Shown: positions 6,859-15,409 of the stretch, in pieces
How the letters are laid out: every line of letters starts with the position of its first letter
Position numbering within the stretch: position 1 is the stretch's first letter
Source: CAWUKT01 sp963923035
Lineage (GTDB): Bacteria > Bacteroidota > Bacteroidia > J057 > JADKCL01
Assembly (NCBI GenBank): GCA_963923035.1
Contig: CAWUKT010000101.1
Span: forward strand, 1-23,380
Direction of reading: 5' to 3'
Length of the DNA stretch: 23,380 bases
Translations under genes and position numbers: made by a program
The notes under the pieces: model-generated
Database searches by the model: none
The model's input: only the letters and a program-made list of their open reading frames with translations
What the model was told of the DNA's origin: nothing

Positions 6859-6984
6859 CCACCTCCATCGCTTCCCCCTACATTTGCATATTTTCCCATT
6901 CCCTCAATTTGCACATCCTCTCCACCTCCATCGCTCCCCCCACATTTGCATATTCTCCCATTATCTCAATTTCCACATTTTCTA
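6859..6984. repeat. 63-bp direct tandem repeat, two copies
   Basis: Copy 1 starts at 6859 and copy 2 at 6922, both with CCACCTCCATCGCT, followed by CCCC(T/C)(T/A)CATTTGCATATT, TCCCATT and CTCAATTT(G/C)CACAT. The copies differ at a handful of positions. Copy 2 runs directly into the stop codon of the receptor gene (6982-6984). Confidence 0.85.
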
Positions 6985-9363
6985 CCGCCGCCGTCCCGTA
7001 TAGGCCATCGCCTCGCCCTTCCCAAAACCATAGCTAAAGCCCAGCGTCATGAACCGCCCCCGCTGCGAAAAACTGTATACCGACACGATCCCCTGCTCGA
7101 TCTGCGTCTCGTCGATCCGCGAAGCAAACACGTCCCGTACGCCCAGGTTGATCACCGCCTTTCCTCCCATCAGCTTCTTGCGCAGCCCCAGGTCCAGGAA
7201 GGCCGTCCCTGAAGTCCGGCCCTGCACCGTTTGGAAGCGGGAATTGAAATTCCCGGTGGCCTCCACGTCGATGTCGGCCGGTAGAGCGACCTTGACGGTG
7301 GTCTTGGAGGACCAGCGGTCCGCTGCAAAATCAAAGCTCAACGTATCGAAGGTGCCCTCCCGAATGAACCATTGGTAGTTCACATCGCCCGTGAGGGTCA
7401 CACGCTTGGAAGGCTCGTACTTGAAATTGAATTCCGCGCCGGTCGCGCGGTTCGTCCCGATGTTCTCGGGGCGCACAATATTGATGATGTCTTCGCCATC
7501 GAATTCCGGGACGGAGACCCGCTCCACGACTTCCGTCGTGTACAGGTGGAAAACGCCGAGGTTCAAAGAGGCCTTTTCCAGCACCCAGATGCCATTGACC
7601 TCGTAGGAGTCCGTGAATTCGGGCTGTAGATTGGGATTGCCGGTGCGGATATTGAACTGGTTGCGGATATTGAAGAAGGGGTTCAGGTTCCAGAGCCGCG
7701 GGCGAAAGACCCGCCGCGAATAACCCGCCTGCATCGAGATGCGCTCCGAAAACTTGTAGGAGCTGTGAAAGGTGGGAAACAGGTTGGTATAATTCTGGAT
7801 ATTCTCCTCCTGGGTATTCACCAGCAGCGTCCGCACATCCGTATTTTCCACCCGCAATCCCAGCTTCGTGCCCCAGCGGCCCTTCTCATACGCCCCGGTG
7901 GCATAGACGCCGAGCACCTTCTGGTCGAATTCGAACAGGTTGGTGAACGACGGATTGGGAATCCAGATTTCGTTGTTCAGGTCGAGGACCGTGAAGTCGT
8001 TGCTGACGTCCTGGATGAAATATTGGCTGCCGGTCTCCAATTCCCAATGGTCGCCGAAGGGCTGGGTATAGTCCGCCTTGAGGGTATAGCGGGCCTCGCT
8101 GAAGTCGGTTTGGGTCTGTTGGAAGGTGGAGAAAGTAGAAAAACGGTCCTCGAATTCACTCGCGAGGTCCTTGCCAAAGAAGTTCCCGATGGCGCTGAAG
8201 AGAAACGCATGGTCCTCATGGTCCGCAAACTGCTTCTTGTACTGCAATTCGTATTGCCACTTGGGATTGGTGGCCTCCGTGGTCTCGGTCCGCTCCCAGA
8301 AGGATTCGATGACGCCCGCGCCATCCGTCCGCGTGAATTCCGTTTGGGAGGGCTGGTCTTCCACTTCGTAGGCAAAACTTCCCGACAGCGTCAGCACATT
8401 CCAACGGTTGAGCTCGTAGTCCGCGCCCAGGGTCATGTTGAAGAACAATTCGTCCCGAAACTCGGTGCCTTCGCTCCGCAGCGCGGAGCCATCGACGAGG
8501 TTCCGGTTCTCATTCTCGCGGTACCTCGGCAAGCTCCGATAGCCCGCCCCAAACTGGCTGAAGAGGTTGAACCGCTCGGTGCGGCGGTTCACGCTGAAGC
8601 CCAGGCTGTGGTTGTGCGGCCAGCCCGTATTGAGGGAGACGGAGCCGTTGGCCCCTTTTCGCTCCTCCTTCTTCAGGACGATGTTGATGATGCCCGCCGT
8701 GCCTTCCGCCTCGTACTTGGCGGAGGGATTGGTGATGACCTCCACCCGGTCAATCATGTCGGCCGTGATGGTGCCGAGGGCATTGCCCTCGTCGGAAGCA
8801 AGCACCGAGGGTTTGCCGTTGATGAGGATTTGGACGCCCGCGTTGCCGTGGAGGCTGATCTGGCCTTCGATGTTCACATTGACCGAAGGCACATTGTTGA
8901 GGACTTCGAGGGCGCTGGCCCCCGCCGAGGACAGGTCCTGGCCGACGTTGAATACGCGTTTGTCGAGCTTGAAGACCGTCTGCGACTTTTCGGCCCGGAT
9001 TTCCACCTCGTCCAGCTCAGTGGCTTCGGCTTCAAGGACAATCGTCCCGAGGTCGACCCGTCCATTTTGGACCTCCAACTCCCGCAAGGTCTGCGTGGCA
9101 TAGCCGATCAGGCGAATCTCCACGTAGCAATCCGAAATGGAGATGCCTTTGACCTGAAAAGACCCGTTGGAAGCCGAGGTCGCTCCGCCGACCGGTTGGG
9201 CCGAATTGGCATCCATGACCACGACCGTGGCGAATTCGATGGGCGACTGGTCCTGGGCCCCGATGATCCGTCCTTCGATGGAGACCTCCGGCGTTTGTCC
9301 GAATCCCCACCCGAAAATCAGGCATCCCAGTCCTAGGAACCAATACTTCATGCTTGCTTTCAT
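6982..9363 (-). CDS. TonB-type outer-membrane beta-barrel receptor (CarboxypepD_reg-like N-terminus)
   Basis: About 793 residues from MKASMKYWFLGLGCLIFGWG; MKYWF at 9351 is an equally good start, and the longer Arg-rich frame to 9477 precedes the signal peptide and is unlikely. Signal peptide to about residue 23; a carboxypeptidase-regulatory-like beta domain at ~26-110 (EGRIIGAQDQSPIEFATVVV, SASNGSFQVKGI); a plug domain at ~125-232 with SLHGNAGVQILINGKPS and VEVITNPSAKYEAEGTAGIINIVLKK; then a long barrel rich in aromatic and alternating residues ending near TLGFSYGFGKGE. This matches the 'outer membrane beta-barrel protein' family of TonB-like receptors that is abundant in Bacteroidota. It is not an obvious SusC, since there is no SusD partner beside it. 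The ligand is unknown. It is a single gene, divergent from the GDSL-like cargo gene, with a TACTTTTG -7 candidate upstream. Confidence 0.92.
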   Translation of the reverse strand: MKASMKYWFLGLGCLIFGWGFGQTPEVSIEGRIIGAQDQSPIEFATVVVMDANSAQPVGGATSASNGSFQVKGISISDCYVEIRLIGYATQTLRELEVQNGRVDLGTIVLEAEATELDEVEIRAEKSQTVFKLDKRVFNVGQDLSSAGASALEVLNNVPSVNVNIEGQISLHGNAGVQILINGKPSVLASDEGNALGTITADMIDRVEVITNPSAKYEAEGTAGIINIVLKKEERKGANGSVSLNTGWPHNHSLGFSVNRRTERFNLFSQFGAGYRSLPRYRENENRNLVDGSALRSEGTEFRDELFFNMTLGADYELNRWNVLTLSGSFAYEVEDQPSQTEFTRTDGAGVIESFWERTETTEATNPKWQYELQYKKQFADHEDHAFLFSAIGNFFGKDLASEFEDRFSTFSTFQQTQTDFSEARYTLKADYTQPFGDHWELETGSQYFIQDVSNDFTVLDLNNEIWIPNPSFTNLFEFDQKVLGVYATGAYEKGRWGTKLGLRVENTDVRTLLVNTQEENIQNYTNLFPTFHSSYKFSERISMQAGYSRRVFRPRLWNLNPFFNIRNQFNIRTGNPNLQPEFTDSYEVNGIWVLEKASLNLGVFHLYTTEVVERVSVPEFDGEDIINIVRPENIGTNRATGAEFNFKYEPSKRVTLTGDVNYQWFIREGTFDTLSFDFAADRWSSKTTVKVALPADIDVEATGNFNSRFQTVQGRTSGTAFLDLGLRKKLMGGKAVINLGVRDVFASRIDETQIEQGIVSVYSFSQRGRFMTLGFSYGFGKGEAMAYTGRRR

Positions 9364-9387
9364 GCTCCGGTCGATTGCTGTCCTGAA

Positions 9388-9412
9388 CGAACGTTCGCTT
9401 TGCACAAAAGTA
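9388..9412 (-). promoter_or_regulatory. Putative promoter of the receptor gene with palindrome
   Basis: On the minus strand TACTTTTG (plus coordinates 9405-9412) matches TAnnTTTG exactly and would place the start of transcription about 35-45 nt before the start codon. A perfect 10-bp palindrome, CGAACGTTCG (9388-9397), lies just downstream of the -7 box at the expected transcription start and could be an operator. No good -33 box is seen. Confidence 0.4.
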
Positions 9413-9516
9413 AGTCTTCTTCCCCGATATTGTTTCCTTTTCCTCCTCCCCTTCCATTTATCCCGTCCCGGCCCCATGTTGTCGCATTTTTACAATCATT
9501 TCCTTTCCCCGTCCCC

Positions 9517-9524
9517 TAGCTTTG
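9517..9524 (+). promoter_or_regulatory. Candidate -7 box of the GDSL-like cargo gene
   Basis: TAGCTTTG fits TAnnTTTG exactly, 54 nt before the ATG at 9579. No convincing -33 element is seen. Confidence 0.4.
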
Positions 9525-9578
9525 GTCCTGAACGCTTCTTTTACCGAATAACCACCAACCTCAATTCTTTACAGAACC

Positions 9579-10799
9579 ATGCGATTTAGAAATTCCTTTG
9601 TGGGGCTGCTTGTATTGCTACTTTTCCACCTGCTCCCCGCCCAAAACCCCAAAACCGTCGATTCTTATGTCTTTGGGAACAGTCTCGTTCACCACATCGT
9701 CAAGGTCATCCCGACGCCCAGCGACGAAGATTCTACGCCGCACTGGGTCTACTTCCTCGCCCGCGAAGCTGGTAACTCCTACTCCATCGCCGGGAACTTT
9801 GCCGCCTTGCCCTTCATCATTTCCCAAAACCAACTCCCCCTCGAGAACAATTGGGCCTTTGATTCCGTCCCGAATGGCTGGGATTCGTTCAATACGCCCT
9901 TCGCCCAATCCGACCTCGACAATGTGGTCTTCACCCCGTTCAATTTTGTTCAGTTCCAGCCTCCGACGGCCAACTACCAGTTTGGAGACACCTTCCAGAC
10001 GCCGATTACCGCGGCCGATACGCTGATCGATTGGGTGCTGACCAACAAGCCGGGCACGCCGGTCTATATCTATGAGGGCTGGCCCGACATGGCGACCTAT
10101 ACCAATGCGATGTTTCCGCCCACGCCCGCTCAATGGGCGGCCTACCAAGCCGATGCGGGCTTCAATTCGGACTTCCACGACTGGTTTGTGGAATTGCACG
10201 ACTCGCTCATCGCGCGTCACCCCAATGCCTGCATCAAGATGATTCCGACCGGCCCCATCATCAGTGAACTGCTCGACCGCGCACCCTACAATACGATGGC
10301 GATCGACTCCCTCTACGAGGATGATGCGCCCCACGGCCGGCCCAGCATCTATTTTCTCGCCGGTATGATCAACTACATGGCCATGTTCGAAGAGCCAGCG
10401 CCCCTCTCCTACCAGCCGCCGGCCCAGTTCATCGATCCGCTGATCATCAGCCGCTACGACAGCCTCGTCCAGGAAATTTGGACCGAACTGAATGCGTTCA
10501 ACCTCCCGGGCGGGGCCAGCCGGGTCTTCTGCAATGCACCGGTGACAGCCGTGGAGGAAGCCGAGGTGCAGGTGGTCTTCACACTCTATCCCAATCCTAC
10601 GCAAGACGTATTTCGGGTTCGGACTTCTTTGCCCGCGGGCTCACTGGTCGTGCGGGACTTGTTCGGGCGCGCCCTCCTCGAAAGTGGCCTGGAAGAAGCG
10701 GTGGAAACCGGCAACCTGGGCCGAGGGCTGTACCTGGTGGAATTGAGGGATGCGAGCGGGGAAATCAAAGGCATCCAAAAATTGATGGTCCGGCCCTAA
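9579..10799 (+). CDS. Secreted GDSL/SGNH-like hydrolase with T9SS sorting domain
   Basis: 406 residues. Signal peptide MRFRNSFVGLLVLLLFHLLPAQ (cleavage around 20-22). The mature part begins SYVFGNSLVHH, where GNSL (33-36) resembles the GDSL block of SGNH hydrolases with Ser35 as nucleophile. The C-terminal catalytic block is visible as DDAPHGRP (248-254), with Asp249 and His252 in the DxxH arrangement. EGWPDM (166-171) is a probable substrate-loop segment. I infer an esterase or deacetylase on extracellular carbohydrate, but the substrate is not determined. From about residue 325 a T9SS type-A sorting domain follows (FTLYPNPTQDVFRV, LFGRALL, GRGLYLVEL, IQKLMV), so the protein should be exported through the outer membrane and anchored or released. 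It is convergent with the 150-aa gene, with a strong hairpin between them. Confidence 0.85.
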   Translation: MRFRNSFVGLLVLLLFHLLPAQNPKTVDSYVFGNSLVHHIVKVIPTPSDEDSTPHWVYFLAREAGNSYSIAGNFAALPFIISQNQLPLENNWAFDSVPNGWDSFNTPFAQSDLDNVVFTPFNFVQFQPPTANYQFGDTFQTPITAADTLIDWVLTNKPGTPVYIYEGWPDMATYTNAMFPPTPAQWAAYQADAGFNSDFHDWFVELHDSLIARHPNACIKMIPTGPIISELLDRAPYNTMAIDSLYEDDAPHGRPSIYFLAGMINYMAMFEEPAPLSYQPPAQFIDPLIISRYDSLVQEIWTELNAFNLPGGASRVFCNAPVTAVEEAEVQVVFTLYPNPTQDVFRVRTSLPAGSLVVRDLFGRALLESGLEEAVETGNLGRGLYLVELRDASGEIKGIQKLMVRP

Positions 10800-10822
10800 A
10801 GGGGTTCACAGATGAATTGACG

Positions 10823-10852
10823 ACGCCCTTTCTCCGGCTGGAGAAAGGGCGT
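10823..10852. terminator. Strong hairpin between convergent genes
   Basis: A perfect 13-bp stem: ACGCCCTTTCTCC (10823-10835) and GGAGAAAGGGCGT (10840-10852), loop GGCT. It lies 23 bp after the GDSL-like gene and 20 bp after the opposing gene, so it probably ends both transcripts, although neither side has a long T run. Confidence 0.75.
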
Positions 10853-10872
10853 GGTGTTGGGTGGACGGATGA

Positions 10873-11325
10873 TCAGCAGTCGCAGCGCTTGGGAAGCTGG
10901 GTCCCGGAGACCGGTTCACCGTTGGTGAGGAGTTCAGCCTCAACCCCGACCGCATCGAGGATGGTGAACGTGTAGCAAGGATTGTTCTCCGGATTACAGG
11001 CAGGCTTGGCCACAACCCCGAGCACAACCACCGCATCTTCGGTGGAAGCATTGAAGAGTACCTTTACCGCATACGCAACAAAACTGTTGGTATCATTCTC
11101 GGCCAGGACTCCCTTGCCAATGATGACAGGAACAGGCTGGTCTCCATACCGGGCGGGCTCCCAGACCTTTCCGTTGAGGATGAATTGAGCCCAGGAAGAA
11201 GGAGGAGCAACGGCCTCTCCATTGGAAAGGAAAGCATCGGCCCGGAGATTCAGAATTTCTTCGGGATTGCTGATGCCCTCGGGAAGCTCATCGGCATTGA
11301 CAATAAACGTGACTTGATTCGCCAT
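10873..11325 (-). CDS. Unknown 150-aa protein ending in Cys-Asp-Cys
   Basis: The start MANQVTFIVNADELPEG at 11325 is favoured; a longer frame to 11502 adds 59 low-quality Pro/Arg-rich residues. There is no signal peptide or membrane helix, so the protein is presumably cytoplasmic unless exported by another route. Composition suggests an all-beta fold: alternating hydrophobic strands such as QVTFIVNA, FVAYAVKVLF, AVVVLGVVA, YTFTILDAVGVEAEL. Cys residues cluster late: CNPENNPC around residues 113-120 and a C-terminal RCDC. The terminal Cys-x-Cys could bind metal, form a disulfide or be a modification site; this is speculative. I do not recognise the family. Single gene between a convergent hydrolase gene and the divergent DinB-like gene. 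Confidence 0.7.
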   Translation of the reverse strand: MANQVTFIVNADELPEGISNPEEILNLRADAFLSNGEAVAPPSSWAQFILNGKVWEPARYGDQPVPVIIGKGVLAENDTNSFVAYAVKVLFNASTEDAVVVLGVVAKPACNPENNPCYTFTILDAVGVEAELLTNGEPVSGTQLPKRCDC

Positions 11326-11614
11326 AATCGTAAGATGATGGATTGAGCGCCCTACTTTGGTTTTGGCCGGGGTGTTCGGGTCGATTTTTCCCCGGACCAC
11401 TCTGCGAATGGTAGCAAGAAGGTGGGGAAAGGCATTCAAGTCAGGGGGTACATTTTTCGGGGTTTGTTGGGGGAGAAATGACGGAAAAACTTGCCGCTCC
11501 ATTCGCTTCGACCCCGCTCAACCTCCTCAGCACTCCATTTTCTCCCATCGGGTCGTGTACAGGATGTTTCCATTGTCATTCTGAAAGCTGCCCGGGAATC
11601 TTTATTTTCCGGCC

Positions 11615-12103
11615 ATGGAAATAGCTGCTACCATCGCGGAGATGCTCGACCAGTCCCGCAAGTTCAACCGCTTCTACATCAGTCAACTGGATGCGGACCG
11701 GGTCCACGAACGCTATACGCTGGAAGGAAAGCTCCTCAATTCAGCCTATTGGATTGTGGGGCATTTGGTGTGGGCGGAAGTGTCGCTGGTGCTGATTCAA
11801 GAGGGAAAACAGGACCTGGACCTGCCGTGGTTGAAGGAGTTTCAGATTGGGAAACGGGACGGGAACTTCGAAACGGCGCCATCGTGGCCAGAGCTGCTGG
11901 GCCTGATGCGGACCTGGCACGATAAGTGCCTGGAGTTTATCCGTACGCAGACGCCGGAGGACCTGGCCACGCCCACTTACGTGGCCCCAGCCCGGTGGGA
12001 TACGGTCCGGAAAAAGGCCTTTTACCATTGTATCCGCCACGAATCGTTCCATACCGGCCAGCTCAGCTGGATCGCGGGTGTCCACGGTGGCCGAACTCCC
12101 TGA
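11615..12103 (+). CDS. DinB/YfiT-like metal-dependent four-helix protein
   Basis: 162 residues, no signal. DinB-superfamily proteins are four-helix bundles with a three-His divalent-metal site. Here the His residues are H50 (in WIVGHLVWAE, end of helix 2) and H142 plus H146 (in RHESFHTGQL, helix 4), which is the canonical spacing. Family members include thiol transferases (bacillithiol or mycothiol-dependent) and DNA-damage-induced proteins; the exact substrate is not visible. The TEDLA-type loop (TPEDLATPTY, 113-121) before the last helix is typical. The gene is 65 bp upstream of the phosphatase gene in the same direction, with no terminator between, so cotranscription is possible, though the functions show no obvious link. 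Confidence 0.88.
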   Translation: MEIAATIAEMLDQSRKFNRFYISQLDADRVHERYTLEGKLLNSAYWIVGHLVWAEVSLVLIQEGKQDLDLPWLKEFQIGKRDGNFETAPSWPELLGLMRTWHDKCLEFIRTQTPEDLATPTYVAPARWDTVRKKAFYHCIRHESFHTGQLSWIAGVHGGRTP

Positions 12104-12168
12104 AAATGTCCGTTGAGGGAAGACTTTTTGCCGCTGATTTATTTTCTTGCAGGTAAATCTTCATTGTT

Positions 12169-13797
12169 ATGCAACGTGCTTTTGTCTCTTTCCTCGTCCT
12201 TCTTTTTTCCATTTCATTCCTCCCCGCCCAACAGGTCGTCCGGGGCCCCTATCTCCAAAAGGCCACCTTCGACGCGATCACGGTTTGCTGGCGCACGGAC
12301 GTCCCCACCCAAAGCCGGGTGCGGTTCGGCAGTGGTCCCGGCGCATTGAGCCAAACGGTCGTGGACACCGCCCTTGTCACGGACCACAAGGTTGTCGTTC
12401 CCAATTTGCAGCCCTTTACCGACTACTTCTATGCCGTCGGAACGCCCACGGGTGACCTCGCCGGGGACGATACCGAGCACTATTTCAATATCCTGCCGCC
12501 GCAGGGCAGCACCGGTCCGGTCCGCATCTGGGCCATTGGAGATTTTGGCAAGGACAACAACGAAAAGATCCAGGTCCGGGAATCCTACCTGGACGAGGCC
12601 GCCCAGACCGGCAAAGCCGATGTCTGGCTTTGGCTCGGGGACAATGCCTACAACGATGGCACCGATTCCGAATACCAGCAGAAGGTCTTCGACGGCGTCA
12701 ATGGCTTCCACAAGGTCTTCCCCAATACCGTTTTCTGGCCCACTCCCGGCAACCACGATTATAACTCCGTCAATTTGCTCGCGCCTCCGCCCCAGCATAC
12801 CGGCCCTTATTTTGACATCGTCGATGTCCCCACCCAGGGCGAATCGGGCGGGCTCGCCTCCGGCTACGAACTCTATTACAGCTTCGACTACGGCCCCGTC
12901 CATTTCATGTCGCTCAATTCCGAGCTGACCACCTGGACCGCCACCACCGGCAATGACCTCACCGATTGGATCACCGCCGACCTCCAGGCCAATACCTTGC
13001 CCTTCGTGGTCGCCTATTTCCACCAACCGCCGCATTCCAAGGGCTCCCACGATTCGGACGACTTCTGGGAACTGCCCATGCGCTTCATGCGCAACAATAT
13101 CATGCCGCTCCTGGAGGACCAGGGGGTCGATGTCATCCTGGCCGGTCACAGCCACGTCTACGAGCGGAGCTACCTCGTCAAGGGCTTCTACGCGAACAAT
13201 TCTTCTGATTTCGATCCGGCCGTCCACGCGGTCAGCTATACCTCAGGGACCGATTCCATCGGCGAGACCTACTACAAGTATACCAGCGGTCCCGACGCGA
13301 ATCAGGGCACGGTCTACGGCGTCGTCGGCAACAGCGGCTCCAAGGACAGCGATCCTGATCTGGACCACCCGATGATGTACGCCAACTACGGCTGCGATAC
13401 TTGCATTGGGTCGTTGCTGATGGACGTGGCGGGCAACCGGCTGGATGCCTTCTACCTGACCGCCCACGGCGACAAGATTGATGCGTTTACCATCATCAAA
13501 ACGGCTCCTGTGGGACAGGGAGAGGCGTTTGAACCGGCGATTGACCGCTTGCAGGTCCGCCCGAATCCCTTCGGCGAATCGATGACCTGGACCCTGGACT
13601 TGCAAAAGGGCGCGGAAGTTTCGGCCCGGCTGATGGACTTTCGGGGGAAAGTGGTCTGGGAAGAAGGCTTGGGAAAACAGGCTTCGGGGACGGTAGAAAA
13701 GCAAATTCCAACGGCGAATCTGGCCAATGGCTTGTATGTGCTGCTCGTAGAGGCAGATGGCGACGTCGCCCAGGCCCGGGTGGTAAAGGGCCGCTGA
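12169..13797 (+). CDS. Purple-acid-phosphatase-like metallophosphoesterase with T9SS sorting domain
   Basis: 542 residues. Signal peptide 1-20 (FLVLLFSISFLPA, then QQ). Residues ~22-107 form the fibronectin-III-like N-terminal domain of purple acid phosphatases (RGPYLQKAT, ITVCWRTD, YFYAVGT). The metallophosphoesterase domain carries all metal-ligand blocks: GDFG (D125), GDNAY (D158, Y161), GNHDY (N195, H196), FHQPPHS (H285, H289) and GHSHVYERS (H327, H329). The expected role is phosphomonoester hydrolysis outside the cell, for phosphate scavenging. From about residue 465 a T9SS type-A domain follows (LQVRPNPFGESMTW, LMDFRGKVVW, LANGLYVLLVE), predicting outer-membrane export. Its stop codon abuts the stop of the opposing helical-protein gene. 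Confidence 0.93.
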   Translation: MQRAFVSFLVLLFSISFLPAQQVVRGPYLQKATFDAITVCWRTDVPTQSRVRFGSGPGALSQTVVDTALVTDHKVVVPNLQPFTDYFYAVGTPTGDLAGDDTEHYFNILPPQGSTGPVRIWAIGDFGKDNNEKIQVRESYLDEAAQTGKADVWLWLGDNAYNDGTDSEYQQKVFDGVNGFHKVFPNTVFWPTPGNHDYNSVNLLAPPPQHTGPYFDIVDVPTQGESGGLASGYELYYSFDYGPVHFMSLNSELTTWTATTGNDLTDWITADLQANTLPFVVAYFHQPPHSKGSHDSDDFWELPMRFMRNNIMPLLEDQGVDVILAGHSHVYERSYLVKGFYANNSSDFDPAVHAVSYTSGTDSIGETYYKYTSGPDANQGTVYGVVGNSGSKDSDPDLDHPMMYANYGCDTCIGSLLMDVAGNRLDAFYLTAHGDKIDAFTIIKTAPVGQGEAFEPAIDRLQVRPNPFGESMTWTLDLQKGAEVSARLMDFRGKVVWEEGLGKQASGTVEKQIPTANLANGLYVLLVEADGDVAQARVVKGR

Positions 13798-15222
13798 TCA
13801 GTCCCCCCCTTGCTGGGACCTCAATGCCTCGTACCTGGCGCGGAGCCAGGTCCGGTCCATCAATGGCTCCTCGCCATTCAAATGGGCTTCAATCCGCTGG
13901 CAGCGGGCTGGATTCAGCCCCTTCTCCTTCGATTTCAACAACAGTTTCAGGACGGACAGGAAGTTCCGGTTGTAATCCTTGCGCCGCTCCGACATGGTTC
14001 GGGAGCGGTTCAGGAAGCGCCGAAAGGTCTGCACGAGCCCTTCCAAGGCCTCGATGTCTTCCAATTCGTAGTAAATCCGCAGCAACAGGGACTGGTGGCC
14101 GGTCCGGTAAAATACATCGGTGAATTCGACGTCGCGGAGGCGGCGCAAGGCTTCGGAATGGTTGCCCCGGGAAAAGTCGAGGAAGGCCCGGACATAGGCG
14201 TAGATATTGGAACCCACACTCTTCCTGATCTCTTTTTCATTTCGATCCAAAAACGCCTGGATCCAGCCGAACTCTTCCAGGCGGCAGGCCGCTATGGTCA
14301 TGTTCCGGACGAGGTGCTCGGTGAATTCGCCCCGGCCGAGGATCAATTCCTCGCGTTCCATGCGTTGGAAGAGCTGGAATAGGTTGCGGAGGGCGTTGGG
14401 CTCGCCTTCGGAATCGGTTTGGTTGAAGTGGTTTTGAAGATAGCCATAGACATTCATGCGCTCGGATTCGGACATGCGGAGCGCGTATTGGTCGAGGAGG
14501 GTTTCGAGCTGCCGGAGGTGTTCATCGCCGTAGCCGCGGAGGAGGAGGTTGAGGTGGAGAAATATCTGGGTGACCGGCTGCCAATCGTCGGGCCGGGCCT
14601 GGACCTGCTCCAGACAGGCCTCCAAGCGGGCCTGGGGGAAGTCGAGGCCCATCATCCGAAACAGGGTTTGGGCGGTCAAGAGGTATTTGAGTTGGTAGCT
14701 GAGGTGAAATTCGTCCAGGACCCGGAAGACTTCGGGCAAGGGTGGCTTCCCATTGCGCATGCCCTGGAGCAGGCTGAGGTCGAGGGCCTGGAGGGTGAGG
14801 CGAAAGTGGTGGACAAAGTTGTCGGTGTCGAAGGGTTCCTGCTCCCGGAGCTGGGTGGTGGCCGCCTGGTGGCGGCGTTCCGCTTCCCGAAACAATTCTT
14901 TGTTTCGGAGGGCGTCGATGGTCACCTGCTGGTGGAGCAGGGATTGGGAGCGAAATTCTTCCTGCGTGAGGAAATCCAGCGCCTGCTGGTAGAGGTAGGA
15001 ATTGAGGAGGTGGAACCGGGTGCGGGTCAGCTGACCGGCGTGGCAGGAGGCGGCAAAGTCGTCGAAGCCCTTGCCTTCGAAGTGGGGGTGGGCGGGGGCC
15101 AGGTATTCGAAGAGCTGGATGGTCCCGGCATGTTGGCAGAAAAAGGGAGAATGGACAAACAGGTCGAAACGTTTGAATTCCCGGGCGTCCATTCGCCCGA
15201 GGAGATCGGTCACTTTGCTCAT
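13798..15222 (-). CDS. Large all-helical protein, uncharacterised family (member 1)
   Basis: 474 residues, no signal peptide or membrane segment. The sequence is almost entirely amphipathic helices rich in Leu, Arg, Glu and Gln, suggesting an alpha-solenoid (TPR-like) scaffold rather than an enzyme; no catalytic motif is seen. It begins MSKVTDLLGRMDAREFKRFD and a recurrent feature is LDFLxxxEF (~80-90). The C-terminal region has LLRIYY at 380-385 followed by FRRFLNRSRTMSERRKDY. These features are shared, at the same positions, with the 468-aa gene at 18015-19421, so the two are paralogues. The 3' end abuts the phosphatase gene (overlapping TGA/TCA palindrome). Upstream and divergent lies a lipoprotein gene. 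A cytoplasmic adaptor or regulator role is only a guess. Confidence 0.9.
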   Translation of the reverse strand: MSKVTDLLGRMDAREFKRFDLFVHSPFFCQHAGTIQLFEYLAPAHPHFEGKGFDDFAASCHAGQLTRTRFHLLNSYLYQQALDFLTQEEFRSQSLLHQQVTIDALRNKELFREAERRHQAATTQLREQEPFDTDNFVHHFRLTLQALDLSLLQGMRNGKPPLPEVFRVLDEFHLSYQLKYLLTAQTLFRMMGLDFPQARLEACLEQVQARPDDWQPVTQIFLHLNLLLRGYGDEHLRQLETLLDQYALRMSESERMNVYGYLQNHFNQTDSEGEPNALRNLFQLFQRMEREELILGRGEFTEHLVRNMTIAACRLEEFGWIQAFLDRNEKEIRKSVGSNIYAYVRAFLDFSRGNHSEALRRLRDVEFTDVFYRTGHQSLLLRIYYELEDIEALEGLVQTFRRFLNRSRTMSERRKDYNRNFLSVLKLLLKSKEKGLNPARCQRIEAHLNGEEPLMDRTWLRARYEALRSQQGGD

Positions 15223-15409
15223 ACGCGCACCATTTTGAGAGTCAGGGCCGGGAAACTACTTGGCAACAATCCCCTGATAAATTAGGCAATAAATGCCATC
15301 TAAACTCAACCCAGTAAACGATTCCTACTGCCCCCTCCGCCGACGAAATGGCAAGAATTCATTATCTTCTATTCTCTGTTAATTCCATCAACCACTAAAA
15401 TTTAAAACC

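Noticed and set aside
6859..6984. Possible CRISPR array
   Set aside because: Only two directly adjacent 63-bp copies without unique spacers and no cas genes.
7765..9336. 523-codon plus-strand frame opposite the receptor
   Set aside because: Antisense shadow of a GC-rich gene; no start context and no recognisable motif.
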